Positions 1 through 6,673 of a stretch of DNA of 16,334 nucleotides are shown here, piece after piece; the stretch's first letter is position 1; every line of letters starts with the position of its first letter. This DNA comes from JBDKGV01 sp039798005 (GTDB lineage: Bacteria > Fibrobacterota > Fibrobacteria > UBA5070): NCBI GenBank assembly GCA_039798005.1, contig JBDKGV010000063.1, positions 1 to 16,334 on the forward strand, given 5' to 3'. The notes below the pieces were generated by a model that was given only the letters and a program-made list of their open reading frames with translations, made no database searches and was not told the origin of the DNA. The translations under genes and the position numbers were made by a program.

Positions 1-246
1 GGAAGTCGCCACCGCCCGAACCTTGCAATCGGGCCCCGCATAATCAAGGCACCGACCCAGCGCCGCCACCGCCCGATCCATCGCGGCCTCGGAAAGGAGG
101 TTCCCGTTCTCTTCCAGTCCTTCGGCCAGCCGGACGGTCTCCTTGTGGCGCCCGTCCTGCTCCCAGGTTCCATCCGGAGAAAATCGAACCCGCGCAAGGT
201 GCAGGGAATTCGAGCCGATGTCCAAGGCGGCGAATGGATTGGTCAT
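1..246 (-). CDS. ppx: Ppx/GppA-family exopolyphosphatase / pppGpp phosphatase, N-terminal fragment
   Basis: This is the first 82 residues of a protein that continues past the left edge of the window. It begins MTNPFAALDIGSNSLHL, which matches the phosphate-1 (ATP-binding) motif of the ASKHA-fold Ppx/GppA family. A stretch typical of the family follows: KETVRLAEGL near residues 38-47, then an NGNLLSEAAMDRAV segment, and RAVATS at the fragment's end, where the family normally reads RAVATSA.R. Family members hydrolyse the terminal phosphate of polyphosphate or convert pppGpp to ppGpp; this fragment cannot tell the two apart. The start ATG (246-244) overlaps the stop TGA of the TPR gene (245-243) as ATGA, and a strong Shine-Dalgarno (GGAGGGG) lies a few bases upstream, so the two genes are probably co-transcribed and translationally coupled. 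Family identity is secure; the symbol is less so. Confidence 0.85.
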   Translation of the reverse strand, partial: MTNPFAALDIGSNSLHLARVRFSPDGTWEQDGRHKETVRLAEGLEENGNLLSEAAMDRAVAALGRCLDYAGPDCKVRAVATS

Positions 247-1904
247 TTCCCCTCCAACCTCGCGCGCAGGATGCGGTTGTCAAGCACCAGCTCGCGCTGC
301 AGGCGGCGGATCTCCGCGATCTTCCAGCGCCACTGCAAAGGGCTCAGGTCATACGACACGGGAGCTTCCGTGCCTTCGGCGAGGTAGCGCTGCCGCATCC
401 CGATCGCCACCAGAGAATCGCTGGCATCCGTACCCAAGTATGCCTTGAGACTGTCCACTTCCGGGAAGTTCAGCTGCTCCCAGCGCGCGAGCTCCTCGAG
501 ACCTTCACGGGCGAGCTTGCCACCGCGCCATTCTTCAAGGCGCACAGCGCTGTCGATCTTGGATTCGTAGTAGGCAAGCATCGCCGAATCGCCACGGGGT
601 CGGACCGATCCGCGAATGAGCCTTGCCGCATCGCGCTGACAACGCGTCGCTTGCCACCAGGTGCGCGCCAGTCCTTGCCCCGATTGCAGTCCAATGCCCG
701 TGCCATCTCCGCTGCGGCGGGCCAGCACGATCTGACGCTTGTAGATGCGTCCGGCCGACTGGAAGATCGCCGGAAGCTTCTTCTGAAGCAGGATCTCATT
801 GGCCACCCGATCGGTGTCGTTGCGGGCGTCGAAGCTCTGGCGTGCGATCGCATCGGCGTAATGCTCGATGGTCAGGCCGATGTCCCGGATCGAAAGCGGG
901 GTCCACGGGTATTCCATCAAGGCGATGGACTGGTGCCAGTAGGTGAAGGCCTCGTTCATCAGCTCACGCCTGCGGGTGTGGGCCACGGCGCGTGCGGCGC
1001 GGTCAGGCTGGTTGAACTCGATGCCACGGGCACTGGCCGCAACCAGATCCCCCAACCGCCAATAGGCCTCGGCGGCCGAGGCGCTGTCGCGCTCCGTCGT
1101 GTCCTTTCCAGCCAGTCCGTTGGCCACCTGCTGAAACCGCATCTTGGCGCGCACCGTGTCACCGGCCAGCAGATGCACACGGCCTTCCAGCACCCGGGCT
1201 CGGGCACGCATCGAGGCGTCGACATGCGGGAGTTCGCGCAAGGCCGTCAAGGATTGCACGCTCTGCCCCGACAATCCGCGCTTCATGTCGGAAAGGGCCA
1301 TGGAAAAGATCGCCTCGGCGGCGTAGTTGCCGTTCGGCGCCACCTGCAAGCTCTTGGCGTACAACGCACGCGCGGAATCCAAGCGTCCGAGATCCTCTTC
1401 CAAGCGGGCCGCACCGTACAGGAACTCCTGGGCATCGGCCGGATCGGGAAGATCGCGCGCCGCCGCCCTCAGGGTCTTGACGGCCGCCTCGCGATCGGGA
1501 AGCACCGATTGACAGCGCGCCTTCAAAGTGGCCGCACGCATCACCTGGCTCTCGTACTCAGAGGTCGCCATGGCCAGTTCGCCCCGCTCGGCGCATTGCG
1601 TGAAGAGCGCCCTTGCCTTGGCCTCGTCCTTCTCAAGCAAGGCCTGGGCTCCTTGGGCCAGTTCAATGGCGCCTTGGGCCAGGGCCACGTCGGCTCCCTT
1701 CATCGAGGAACCCACGGTCTGTGCCCAGGCTCCATCGAAGTTCCCCATGTAGAAGTCGGTCAATCCGCGATCCAAGGCGGCTCCCCTGGCATCGACGAAG
1801 GCCATCTGGTAGAACCACTCCGGACTGTAGGCCGAGGGTTCCGGAACAGGGCCCAGCCCGGCGCCCGCCAATTGGGCCAGAAGCCCCAAGGTGTGCAAGA
1901 TCAT
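243..1904 (-). CDS. TPR-repeat exported protein of unknown function
   Basis: The protein has 553 residues. It starts with a short hydrophobic segment (about residues 2-18) that could be a signal peptide, though it lacks a positively charged N-terminus. The body is Ala/Leu-rich helical repeats of the tetratricopeptide kind; the clearest lie at about residues 140-250, for example LGRLDSARALYAKSLQVAPN followed by AAEAIFSMALSDMKRGLSGQ. The last 30 or so residues look like a short coiled coil rich in Arg, Leu and Glu. No catalytic motif is visible. TPR proteins usually scaffold complexes; beyond that I cannot assign a role. It is the first gene of a two-gene unit with the Ppx/GppA phosphatase, overlapping it by 4 nt. 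The ATG at 1904 has no obvious Shine-Dalgarno, but a TACAAT hexamer sits 9-14 bases upstream (1913-1918), so the mRNA could be nearly leaderless. Gene reality is well supported by length and the overlap; function is unknown. Confidence 0.8.
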   Translation of the reverse strand: MILHTLGLLAQLAGAGLGPVPEPSAYSPEWFYQMAFVDARGAALDRGLTDFYMGNFDGAWAQTVGSSMKGADVALAQGAIELAQGAQALLEKDEAKARALFTQCAERGELAMATSEYESQVMRAATLKARCQSVLPDREAAVKTLRAAARDLPDPADAQEFLYGAARLEEDLGRLDSARALYAKSLQVAPNGNYAAEAIFSMALSDMKRGLSGQSVQSLTALRELPHVDASMRARARVLEGRVHLLAGDTVRAKMRFQQVANGLAGKDTTERDSASAAEAYWRLGDLVAASARGIEFNQPDRAARAVAHTRRRELMNEAFTYWHQSIALMEYPWTPLSIRDIGLTIEHYADAIARQSFDARNDTDRVANEILLQKKLPAIFQSAGRIYKRQIVLARRSGDGTGIGLQSGQGLARTWWQATRCQRDAARLIRGSVRPRGDSAMLAYYESKIDSAVRLEEWRGGKLAREGLEELARWEQLNFPEVDSLKAYLGTDASDSLVAIGMRQRYLAEGTEAPVSYDLSPLQWRWKIAEIRRLQRELVLDNRILRARLEGK

Positions 1905-1912
1905 GGAAAGGC

Positions 1913-1918
1913 ATTGTA
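1913..1918 (-). promoter_or_regulatory. Possible -10 element of the TPR gene
   Basis: On the minus strand the hexamer TACAAT (5/6 match to TATAAT) ends 8 bases before the ATG at 1904. Transcription from it would start at or within a base or two of the start codon, giving a leaderless or nearly leaderless mRNA; this fits the lack of a Shine-Dalgarno. No good -35 lies 16-18 bases further up (TGGTGG at 17), so the call is weak. Confidence 0.3.
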
Positions 1919-2122
1919 GCTAATGGGCCACCCGGCCACCATGCCTGGAGGCGTTTCCTTCAACCCCGAAGGAACCTGTGGTCCACGTTTCCTGAACGGA
2001 CCGCGCACCTGCGCCTGCCATCGGAGGATCGGCTTTGTAGATTGCAGACTTCATGCCTGCGAGTGTGCGTCCACATGCCGACGCGTACGAGGCTTATGTC
2101 AATACCGGGAGCATTCGAGATT

Positions 2123-2851
2123 ATGCCTACAGAACCCACCGCCAAGACCTGCATCGCCTTCGTCGATGCCCAAGCCCTCTTCCACGCCGCACGTCAGGCT
2201 TTCGGATGTTTTTATCCGGATTACGACCCGATCGCGCTCTGCAAGGCGCTGTGCGAGAAGCAAGGCTGGGAGCTGGCCCAAGTGCGCGTCTACACCAGCA
2301 TCCCTCCGTTGGACGAGAACGAGCATTGGCATCGCTTCTGGATGAACAAGCTGCGCGCCCTGGAGCACGCCGGAGCCTTCTGCTGGTGGCGTCCTTGGCG
2401 CTTCCGCCGCCGTCCCGTCAAGCTTCCGGACGGACAGACCCAGATGCTGATGGCCGCCATCGAGAAGGGCGTGGACATGCGCATCTCGCTGGACATCATC
2501 ACCCGCGCCCATTCCAAGGCCTTCGACGTCGCCTTGGTGTTCAGCCAGGACCAGGACCTCGCCGAGGTCGCCGACGAGATCCGCGCCATCGCCCGCAACC
2601 AGGACCGCTGGATCAAGATCGCCTCGGCCTATCCGTACTCCAGCGCCAGCCGCTCCTTCAGGGGCATCGACCGGACCGACTGGATCCAGGTGGACCGCGA
2701 GACCTACGACGCCTGCCTCGACCCGCGCGACTACCGTCCCAAGCGCGCCCGTCCGATGCGCAACGAAGGCGAGGGCGAGGACTATCCCCACGGCGCGCAC
2801 GAGAGCAGCGAGCAGCACGAATCCGGGGACGACAACCACACGCTGGATTGA
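2123..2851 (+). CDS. NYN-domain protein (LabA/DUF88-like), putative RNase
   Basis: The protein has 242 residues from the ATG at 2123. NYN domains are PIN-like folds with conserved acidic residues that bind metal and cleave RNA. Visible here are CIAFVDAQALF (Asp15), KGVDMRISLDII (Asp118, Asp124) and VFSQDQDLAEV (Asp143, Asp145), in the order and spacing expected. The usual Asn after the first Asp (DxxN) is Ala18 here. A basic, Trp/Arg-rich segment (residues 88-100) could contact RNA. The C-terminal 35 residues are acidic, His-rich and probably disordered. An in-frame ATG at 2096 would add nine residues, but its purine run is only 3 nt away; the ATG at 2123 has GGGAG about 11 nt upstream, so either is possible. 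The open frame further upstream has no homology-like sequence. The gene stands alone and ends at a strong hairpin. Substrate unknown. Confidence 0.85.
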   Translation: MPTEPTAKTCIAFVDAQALFHAARQAFGCFYPDYDPIALCKALCEKQGWELAQVRVYTSIPPLDENEHWHRFWMNKLRALEHAGAFCWWRPWRFRRRPVKLPDGQTQMLMAAIEKGVDMRISLDIITRAHSKAFDVALVFSQDQDLAEVADEIRAIARNQDRWIKIASAYPYSSASRSFRGIDRTDWIQVDRETYDACLDPRDYRPKRARPMRNEGEGEDYPHGAHESSEQHESGDDNHTLD

Positions 2852-2858
2852 GTCCGTC

Positions 2859-2888
2859 GACAGAATCCGTCCAAAGACGGATTCTGTC
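2859..2888. terminator. Perfect 13-bp hairpin between convergent genes
   Basis: GACAGAATCCGTC (2859-2871) and its exact reverse complement (2876-2888) flank a CAAA loop. The hairpin starts 8 nt after the NYN stop codon and its right arm overlaps the stop codon of mqnB (2887-2889). Neither side is followed by a run of T (the plus side reads AAATATCC), so it is not a canonical intrinsic terminator. Its position between convergent genes suggests a bidirectional transcription stop or an RNA 3'-end stabiliser. Confidence 0.6.
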
Positions 2889-3570
2889 AAATATCCGGGG
2901 TGGAGCCCAGGAGCGCCCCGAGTCCCTTCAGAGCCTCCCCGATCCTCCAAGCGCTCCGGTCGCGTCGCCCGACGCGGTTGGAGATGCCGCGCGCCTGCCA
3001 CAGCGCAATCCCGAAGCGTCCTGCCACCAAGGCCCATGCGGCGCCTTCCATGCTTTCGACATCCGCGCCGGTCCGCTCGCGCCGCATCCGCGCCGTCGCC
3101 TCGCATCCGGTCACGGCCGAAGCGGTCGTCCCCCCGACCCCCGTCATCCCGGTCGGCAACCCGAGCCCGATGCGGTTCGACTGCGGCAAGCCCGGCAGGG
3201 CAAGTGCCGGAAAATCAAGCCATTGCTCGCCATCCTCGGCCCCGAGATCGGCGAAGCTCTCCCAAGCCACCCAATGCGCCGTCCCGATTTCCACGCAAGC
3301 CTCGTCAAAGGCCCCCGCGATCCCGATGCCCAGCACATGATCCACGGCACCTTGAGACAAGGCCCAAGCAAGCCCCGCCCCCGCAAGGGCCGGACCCGGG
3401 CCGCACGCGACGAAGAGCTCGTCCGCAGTGCTCCAAGAGTCCCAAGGCCCTGCCTTCGGCTCCCCGTGAGGGAAGCGGGGATGACAGGCCAACTCGAAGC
3501 GGGTGGCGGCGATCACGCATCGCCTGCGCACCGCCGGAGGCGTATCGCCCGGGGCCACCCGAAGGCTCAT
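2887..3570 (-). CDS. mqnB: Futalosine hydrolase
   Basis: The protein has 227 residues. Futalosine hydrolase removes hypoxanthine from futalosine to give dehypoxanthine futalosine in the alternative menaquinone pathway, in the cytoplasm. The nucleoside-phosphorylase/MTAN fold is visible as a Gly-rich strand-turn (VLGIGIAGAF, residues 79-88), the nucleoside-binding signature VESMEGAAWA (171-180) and a C-terminal RGISNRVGRRDRSAWRIGEA (194-213). The last segment is characteristic of MqnB rather than of MTA/SAH nucleosidase. The start was chosen at ATG 3570-3568, which overlaps the rnc stop as ATGA; the frame is open for 63 codons further upstream, but those lie inside rnc and look like shadow sequence. 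There is no clear Shine-Dalgarno, so translation probably depends on coupling to rnc. It is the last gene of the operon and ends within a strong hairpin. Confidence 0.85.
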   Translation of the reverse strand: MSLRVAPGDTPPAVRRRCVIAATRFELACHPRFPHGEPKAGPWDSWSTADELFVACGPGPALAGAGLAWALSQGAVDHVLGIGIAGAFDEACVEIGTAHWVAWESFADLGAEDGEQWLDFPALALPGLPQSNRIGLGLPTGMTGVGGTTASAVTGCEATARMRRERTGADVESMEGAAWALVAGRFGIALWQARGISNRVGRRDRSAWRIGEALKGLGALLGSTPDI

Positions 3571-4313
3571 ATCGCCGATTCGTCGATGGGAATCGAGCGT
3601 CGTTCCAGCGCATCGCGCGCCGCGGCCTGTTCGGCCTCCTTCTTCGAGGCTCCTTCGCCCTCGCCCCAGACCTCGTCGCGCACCCGCACCGCGATGGTGT
3701 AGCGCTTGCCGTGCTCGGGCCCGTCCTGATGCAGGACATCGTAGCGCGGGGCTCCCCAACCGCGCCCCTGCGCATGCTCCAACAGGGCGCTCTTGTAGTT
3801 GAGCAGCCGCAAGTCCTCGAGGAACTCGGAAAAGCGCGTCACCAGCACCCGATGCAACAGCCTCTTGCAGGGCCGGATCCCGCCATCGAGATAGACGGCT
3901 CCCACCACGGCCTCGAAGGCATCGGCAAGGATCGATTCACGGTCGCGCCCGCCTGCCCGGTCTTCCGACTTGGAAAGCTTCATGTGGGTGCCCAGATCGA
4001 TGGCACGGGCACATTCGGCCAGCACCTTGGCGGAGACGACAAGGCTCTTGACCTTGGCGAGATAGCCCTCCTGACGATCGGGGTGCGCTCGAAAAAGCTC
4101 CTCCGTCACGATCAGGTCGACGACGGCATCGCCCAGGAACTCCAGGCGTTCATTGGAATCCGAGGCCACTCCGACGTTGTTGGAATGGGAACGGTGGGAA
4201 AGCGCATGGTGGAGGAGCTCCGGGCGCGCGAAGGTGTGGCCCAGTTCCTTTTCCAACCCCTGCAGCTCGTCGCGACGCAAGCGCCGCAGCAGACGACGAA
4301 TCGATGCGATCAA
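3567..4313 (-). CDS. rnc: Ribonuclease III
   Basis: This is an endonuclease specific for double-stranded RNA that processes rRNA precursors and some mRNAs. From the chosen start it has 248 residues, normal for the family. The endonuclease domain carries the signature NERLEFLGDAV (residues 54-64, with Glu58 and Asp62) and DAFEAVVGAVYLDGG (131-145, with Asp131 and Glu134), which supply the metal ligands. The dsRNA-binding domain follows at about 172-238, with the C-terminal GEGEGASKKEAEQAAA loop-helix typical of dsRBDs. The start is uncertain: the only in-frame ATG (4430) lies 120 nt inside fabF. I chose TTG at 4313, which overlaps the fabF stop (TTGA) and has GAAGG 10 nt upstream; TTG at 4280 or 4256 are alternatives. 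The 3' end overlaps mqnB by 4 nt. Confidence 0.92.
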   Translation of the reverse strand: MIASIRRLLRRLRRDELQGLEKELGHTFARPELLHHALSHRSHSNNVGVASDSNERLEFLGDAVVDLIVTEELFRAHPDRQEGYLAKVKSLVVSAKVLAECARAIDLGTHMKLSKSEDRAGGRDRESILADAFEAVVGAVYLDGGIRPCKRLLHRVLVTRFSEFLEDLRLLNYKSALLEHAQGRGWGAPRYDVLHQDGPEHGKRYTIAVRVRDEVWGEGEGASKKEAEQAAARDALERRSIPIDESAI

Positions 4314-5554
4314 CCTTCGAAGGCCTTCAAGACGATCACGGCATTGTGCCCACCGAAGCCCAACGAGTTCTTCACGGCGATCTTCACCTTCGACTCGCGC
4401 GCCACGTTGGCCGTCACGTCCAGGTCGCATTCCGGATCCTGCTCCTCCACATTGATGGTGGGAGGAATGATGCCGGTGCGGATCGCCTGGATCGAGGCGA
4501 TGGTCTCGATGGCCGAGGCGGCCCCCAGCAGGTGACCGGTCATCGACTTGGTGGAACTGATCGCGACCTTGTACGCGTGATCCCCGAAGACCTGCTTGAT
4601 CACCTTGGTTTCGGTCTTGTCATTGAGCGGTGTCGAGGTGCCGTGCGCATTGATGTAGTCGACATCTTCCGGTGCGATCTGCGCATCGCGCAAGGCTTCC
4701 TTGAGAGCCAGGATCGATCCCGTGCCTTCCGGGTGCGGCGAGGTGATGTGGTGCGCATCGCCGCTCATGCCATAGCCGGTCACGCGGGCCAGGATGTTCG
4801 CGCCGCGCTTCCTTGCGTGCGATTCGCTCTCCAGCACGAGGATGCCCGCGCCCTCACCCATCACGAAGCCGTCGCGATGGCGATCGAACGGGCGCGAGGC
4901 CTTGGTCGGATCGTCGTTGCGGCTCGAAAGCGTTTGCGCGGAAGCGAAGCCGGCGATGGAGATCGGGCTGACGGTGCCTTCGGTACCGCCGCACACCACG
5001 GCATCCACCTTGCCCAAGCGGATGAGATTCACCGCATCGATCATCGCGTGACTGCCCGACGAGCAGGCCGAGGCGACGGCGTAGTTGGGTCCCATGAAGC
5101 CGTAGCGGATCGAGACCATGCCGGCAGCCATGTCGATGATGGTCATGGGCACGAAGAAGGGAGAGACCCGGGAGGGGCCGCGGCTGGCCAAGGTGGCCAC
5201 GTTGGTCTCGATGGTGTTGATCCCGCCCACACCGCAACCGATGATCACACCCACGCGGGTCTTGTCCACGTTCGGCGTATCCGCCAAGCCGGACTGCTCC
5301 ACCGCTTGCACGGCGGCGCCCATGGCGAACTGGACGAAGCGATCCAGGCGCTTGGCTTCCTTGGCCTCGACGTACTTGGTGACATCGAAGCCGCTTGCCT
5401 CGCCGGCGATGCGCACCGAAAAAGTCGAGGCGTCGAAGAGGGTGATCGGGCCGATTCCGCTCTGCCCGGAGACAAGCGCGGACCAGAAGGAATCAAGGGA
5501 GGAGCCAACCGGGCTGACAACGCCCATTCCGGTGATGACGACGTTTTCTGACAT
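4310..5554 (-). CDS. fabF: 3-oxoacyl-[acyl-carrier-protein] synthase II (KAS II)
   Basis: The enzyme condenses malonyl-ACP with a growing acyl-ACP during fatty acid elongation. It has 414 residues, the usual length. The N-terminus reads VVITGMGVVSPVG. The catalytic Cys is Cys164 in SACSSGSHAM, and the two His residues are His304 (NAHGTSTPLND) and His341 (KSMTGHLLGA, preceded by Lys336); the Gly-rich GFGGHNA end (399-405) is intact. It should therefore be fully active. It lies downstream of acpP, and an intrinsic terminator ends only 12 nt before its ATG. No Shine-Dalgarno is recognisable in that 12-nt gap (ATCGTGTAGAAT), which is odd for a core gene. No alternative start fits better, because the family sequence begins right at this Met. 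The rnc start overlaps its stop codon. Confidence 0.97.
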   Translation of the reverse strand: MSENVVITGMGVVSPVGSSLDSFWSALVSGQSGIGPITLFDASTFSVRIAGEASGFDVTKYVEAKEAKRLDRFVQFAMGAAVQAVEQSGLADTPNVDKTRVGVIIGCGVGGINTIETNVATLASRGPSRVSPFFVPMTIIDMAAGMVSIRYGFMGPNYAVASACSSGSHAMIDAVNLIRLGKVDAVVCGGTEGTVSPISIAGFASAQTLSSRNDDPTKASRPFDRHRDGFVMGEGAGILVLESESHARKRGANILARVTGYGMSGDAHHITSPHPEGTGSILALKEALRDAQIAPEDVDYINAHGTSTPLNDKTETKVIKQVFGDHAYKVAISSTKSMTGHLLGAASAIETIASIQAIRTGIIPPTINVEEQDPECDLDVTANVARESKVKIAVKNSLGFGGHNAVIVLKAFEG

Positions 5555-5566
5555 ATTCTACACGAT

Positions 5567-5599
5567 AAAAAAAAACCGGTCCGCGGGAACGCGGACCGG
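5567..5599 (-). terminator. Intrinsic terminator between acpP and fabF
   Basis: Read on the minus strand, a perfect 10-bp GC-rich stem (CCGGTCCGCG, TTCC loop, CGCGGACCGG; 5599-5576) is followed directly by nine T residues (5575-5567). This is a textbook Rho-independent terminator. It begins 28 nt after the acpP stop codon and its T-run ends 12 nt before the fabF ATG, so it probably ends most acpP transcripts, with readthrough supplying fabF, rnc and mqnB. Confidence 0.92.
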
Positions 5600-5626
5600 C
5601 ATTTCATTCCCGTGTCAGGGAAAGAA

Positions 5627-5863
5627 TCAGGTCTTGCTCTTGACGTAGGTCAGCACTTCGCCGACGCTCTTGAGCTTCTCGGCGTCTTCGTCCGGGATCT
5701 CGAGCGAGAACTCGTCCTCAAGGGCCATCACCAGCTCGACCTGGTCGAGGCTGTCGGCACCGAGGTCTTCGATGAACTTGGCTTCCGGCACGACCTTCTC
5801 GGCGGTGACGCCCAGCTTGTCGCAAATAACCTTGATGATCTTTTCGTCGAGTTCTGCAGACAT
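5627..5863 (-). CDS. acpP: Acyl carrier protein
   Basis: This small acidic protein of 78 residues carries acyl chains on a 4'-phosphopantetheine arm through fatty acid synthesis. The attachment site is Ser38 in the invariant GADSLD motif, and the flanking helices (KVVPEAKFIEDL before it, QVELVMALEDEF after it) match the family closely. The Shine-Dalgarno AGGAG (5875-5871) lies 7 nt before the ATG and is one of the best in the window, as expected for a highly expressed protein. It sits between fabG (74 nt upstream) and fabF, with an intrinsic terminator just downstream, which suggests that acpP is expressed above the genes that follow. The fairly AT-rich spacer from fabG could hold an internal promoter, but I see no convincing -35/-10 pair. 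Confidence 0.98.
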   Translation of the reverse strand: MSAELDEKIIKVICDKLGVTAEKVVPEAKFIEDLGADSLDQVELVMALEDEFSLEIPDEDAEKLKSVGEVLTYVKSKT

Positions 5864-5937
5864 GGAGTTTCTCCTGTGTGTGTGGTGAAGGATTTGTGAA
5901 GAATCTAGGATTTATGCGTCCGTTTTCGTAGGGCCGC

Positions 5938-6672
5938 TCACATCGCCATGCCGCCATCCACGCACAGGACCTGTCCCGTGACGTAGGATGCGGAGGGAGA
6001 GAGCAGGAACGAAACGGCACCGGCGATGTCTTCGGGCTTGCCGAAGGCGCCCAGCGGGATGTTCTTGGCGGAGGCTTCGCGCACTTCGGGCGAAAGCTCG
6101 GCGGTCATGTCGGACTCGATGAAGCCCGGGGCGACCACGTTGACGGTCAGGCCCTTGGAGGCGTATTCGCGGGCGACGGTCTTGGAAAAACCGATCATGC
6201 CGGCCTTGGAGGCGGCGTAATTGGCCTGTCCGGCGTTGCCCATCACGCCCACGACGCTGGAGATGTTGACCACGCGTCCTTTGTTCTTGAGCAGGTGGCG
6301 CAGAGCGGCACGGGTCGTGAGGAACACGGACTTGAGATTGATGGCAAGGACCTGATCCCAGTCCTCGTCCTTCATGCGCAACAGCAATCCGTCGCGCGTG
6401 ATGCCGGCATTGTTCACCACGGCATCCAAACGACCAAAATCAGCGACCACGGACTTCACCACGGCATCGACCGCAGCGGCATCGGACACGTCCGCAGGAT
6501 AGGCCTTGGCCTCGAAGCCTTCGGCGCAAAGTTCTTGGGCAAAGGCTTCCAGAGCGGCGGCGGAACGGGCCACCAAGGCAAGGCGGAAGCCGTCCTTGGC
6601 AAGCTGGCGGGCAATGGCCGCACCCAAGCCGCGCTGGGCTCCGGTCACGAGGGCAACGCGTGCGTCGGACAT
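5938..6672 (-). CDS. fabG: 3-oxoacyl-[acyl-carrier-protein] reductase
   Basis: The enzyme is an NADPH-dependent reductase of 3-oxoacyl-ACP to 3-hydroxyacyl-ACP in fatty acid elongation. It has 244 residues, the standard FabG length, and a short-chain dehydrogenase fold. Visible are the cofactor-binding TGAQRGLGAAIA (residues 10-21), NNAG (87-90), the active-site Asn112 (INLKSVF), Ser139 (NISSVVG), Tyr152 and Lys156 (NYAASKAG), and the C-terminal GQVLCVDGG (233-241). The ATG (6672-6670) follows the fabD stop after one base (TAAGATG), with GGGAG 6 nt upstream inside the end of fabD, so the two are translationally coupled. Confidence 0.97.
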   Translation of the reverse strand: MSDARVALVTGAQRGLGAAIARQLAKDGFRLALVARSAAALEAFAQELCAEGFEAKAYPADVSDAAAVDAVVKSVVADFGRLDAVVNNAGITRDGLLLRMKDEDWDQVLAINLKSVFLTTRAALRHLLKNKGRVVNISSVVGVMGNAGQANYAASKAGMIGFSKTVAREYASKGLTVNVVAPGFIESDMTAELSPEVREASAKNIPLGAFGKPEDIAGAVSFLLSPSASYVTGQVLCVDGGMAM

Positions 6673-6673
6673 C

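Noticed and set aside
234..1919. A 561-codon plus-strand frame antisense to the TPR gene
   Set aside because: Both strands are open here, but the minus-strand frame has TPR-like repeats and a stop that overlaps the start of the Ppx/GppA gene with a Shine-Dalgarno. The plus-strand product has no motif.
2053..3702. A 549-codon plus-strand frame across the NYN gene, mqnB and the end of rnc
   Set aside because: It crosses a convergent gene boundary and the 13-bp hairpin, and its Arg/Pro-rich translation matches an out-of-frame reading of GC-rich DNA.
4304..5551. A 415-codon plus-strand frame antisense to fabF
   Set aside because: It is the mirror of a certain fabF gene and its translation is Asp/His/Gly/Arg-rich with no recognisable domain.
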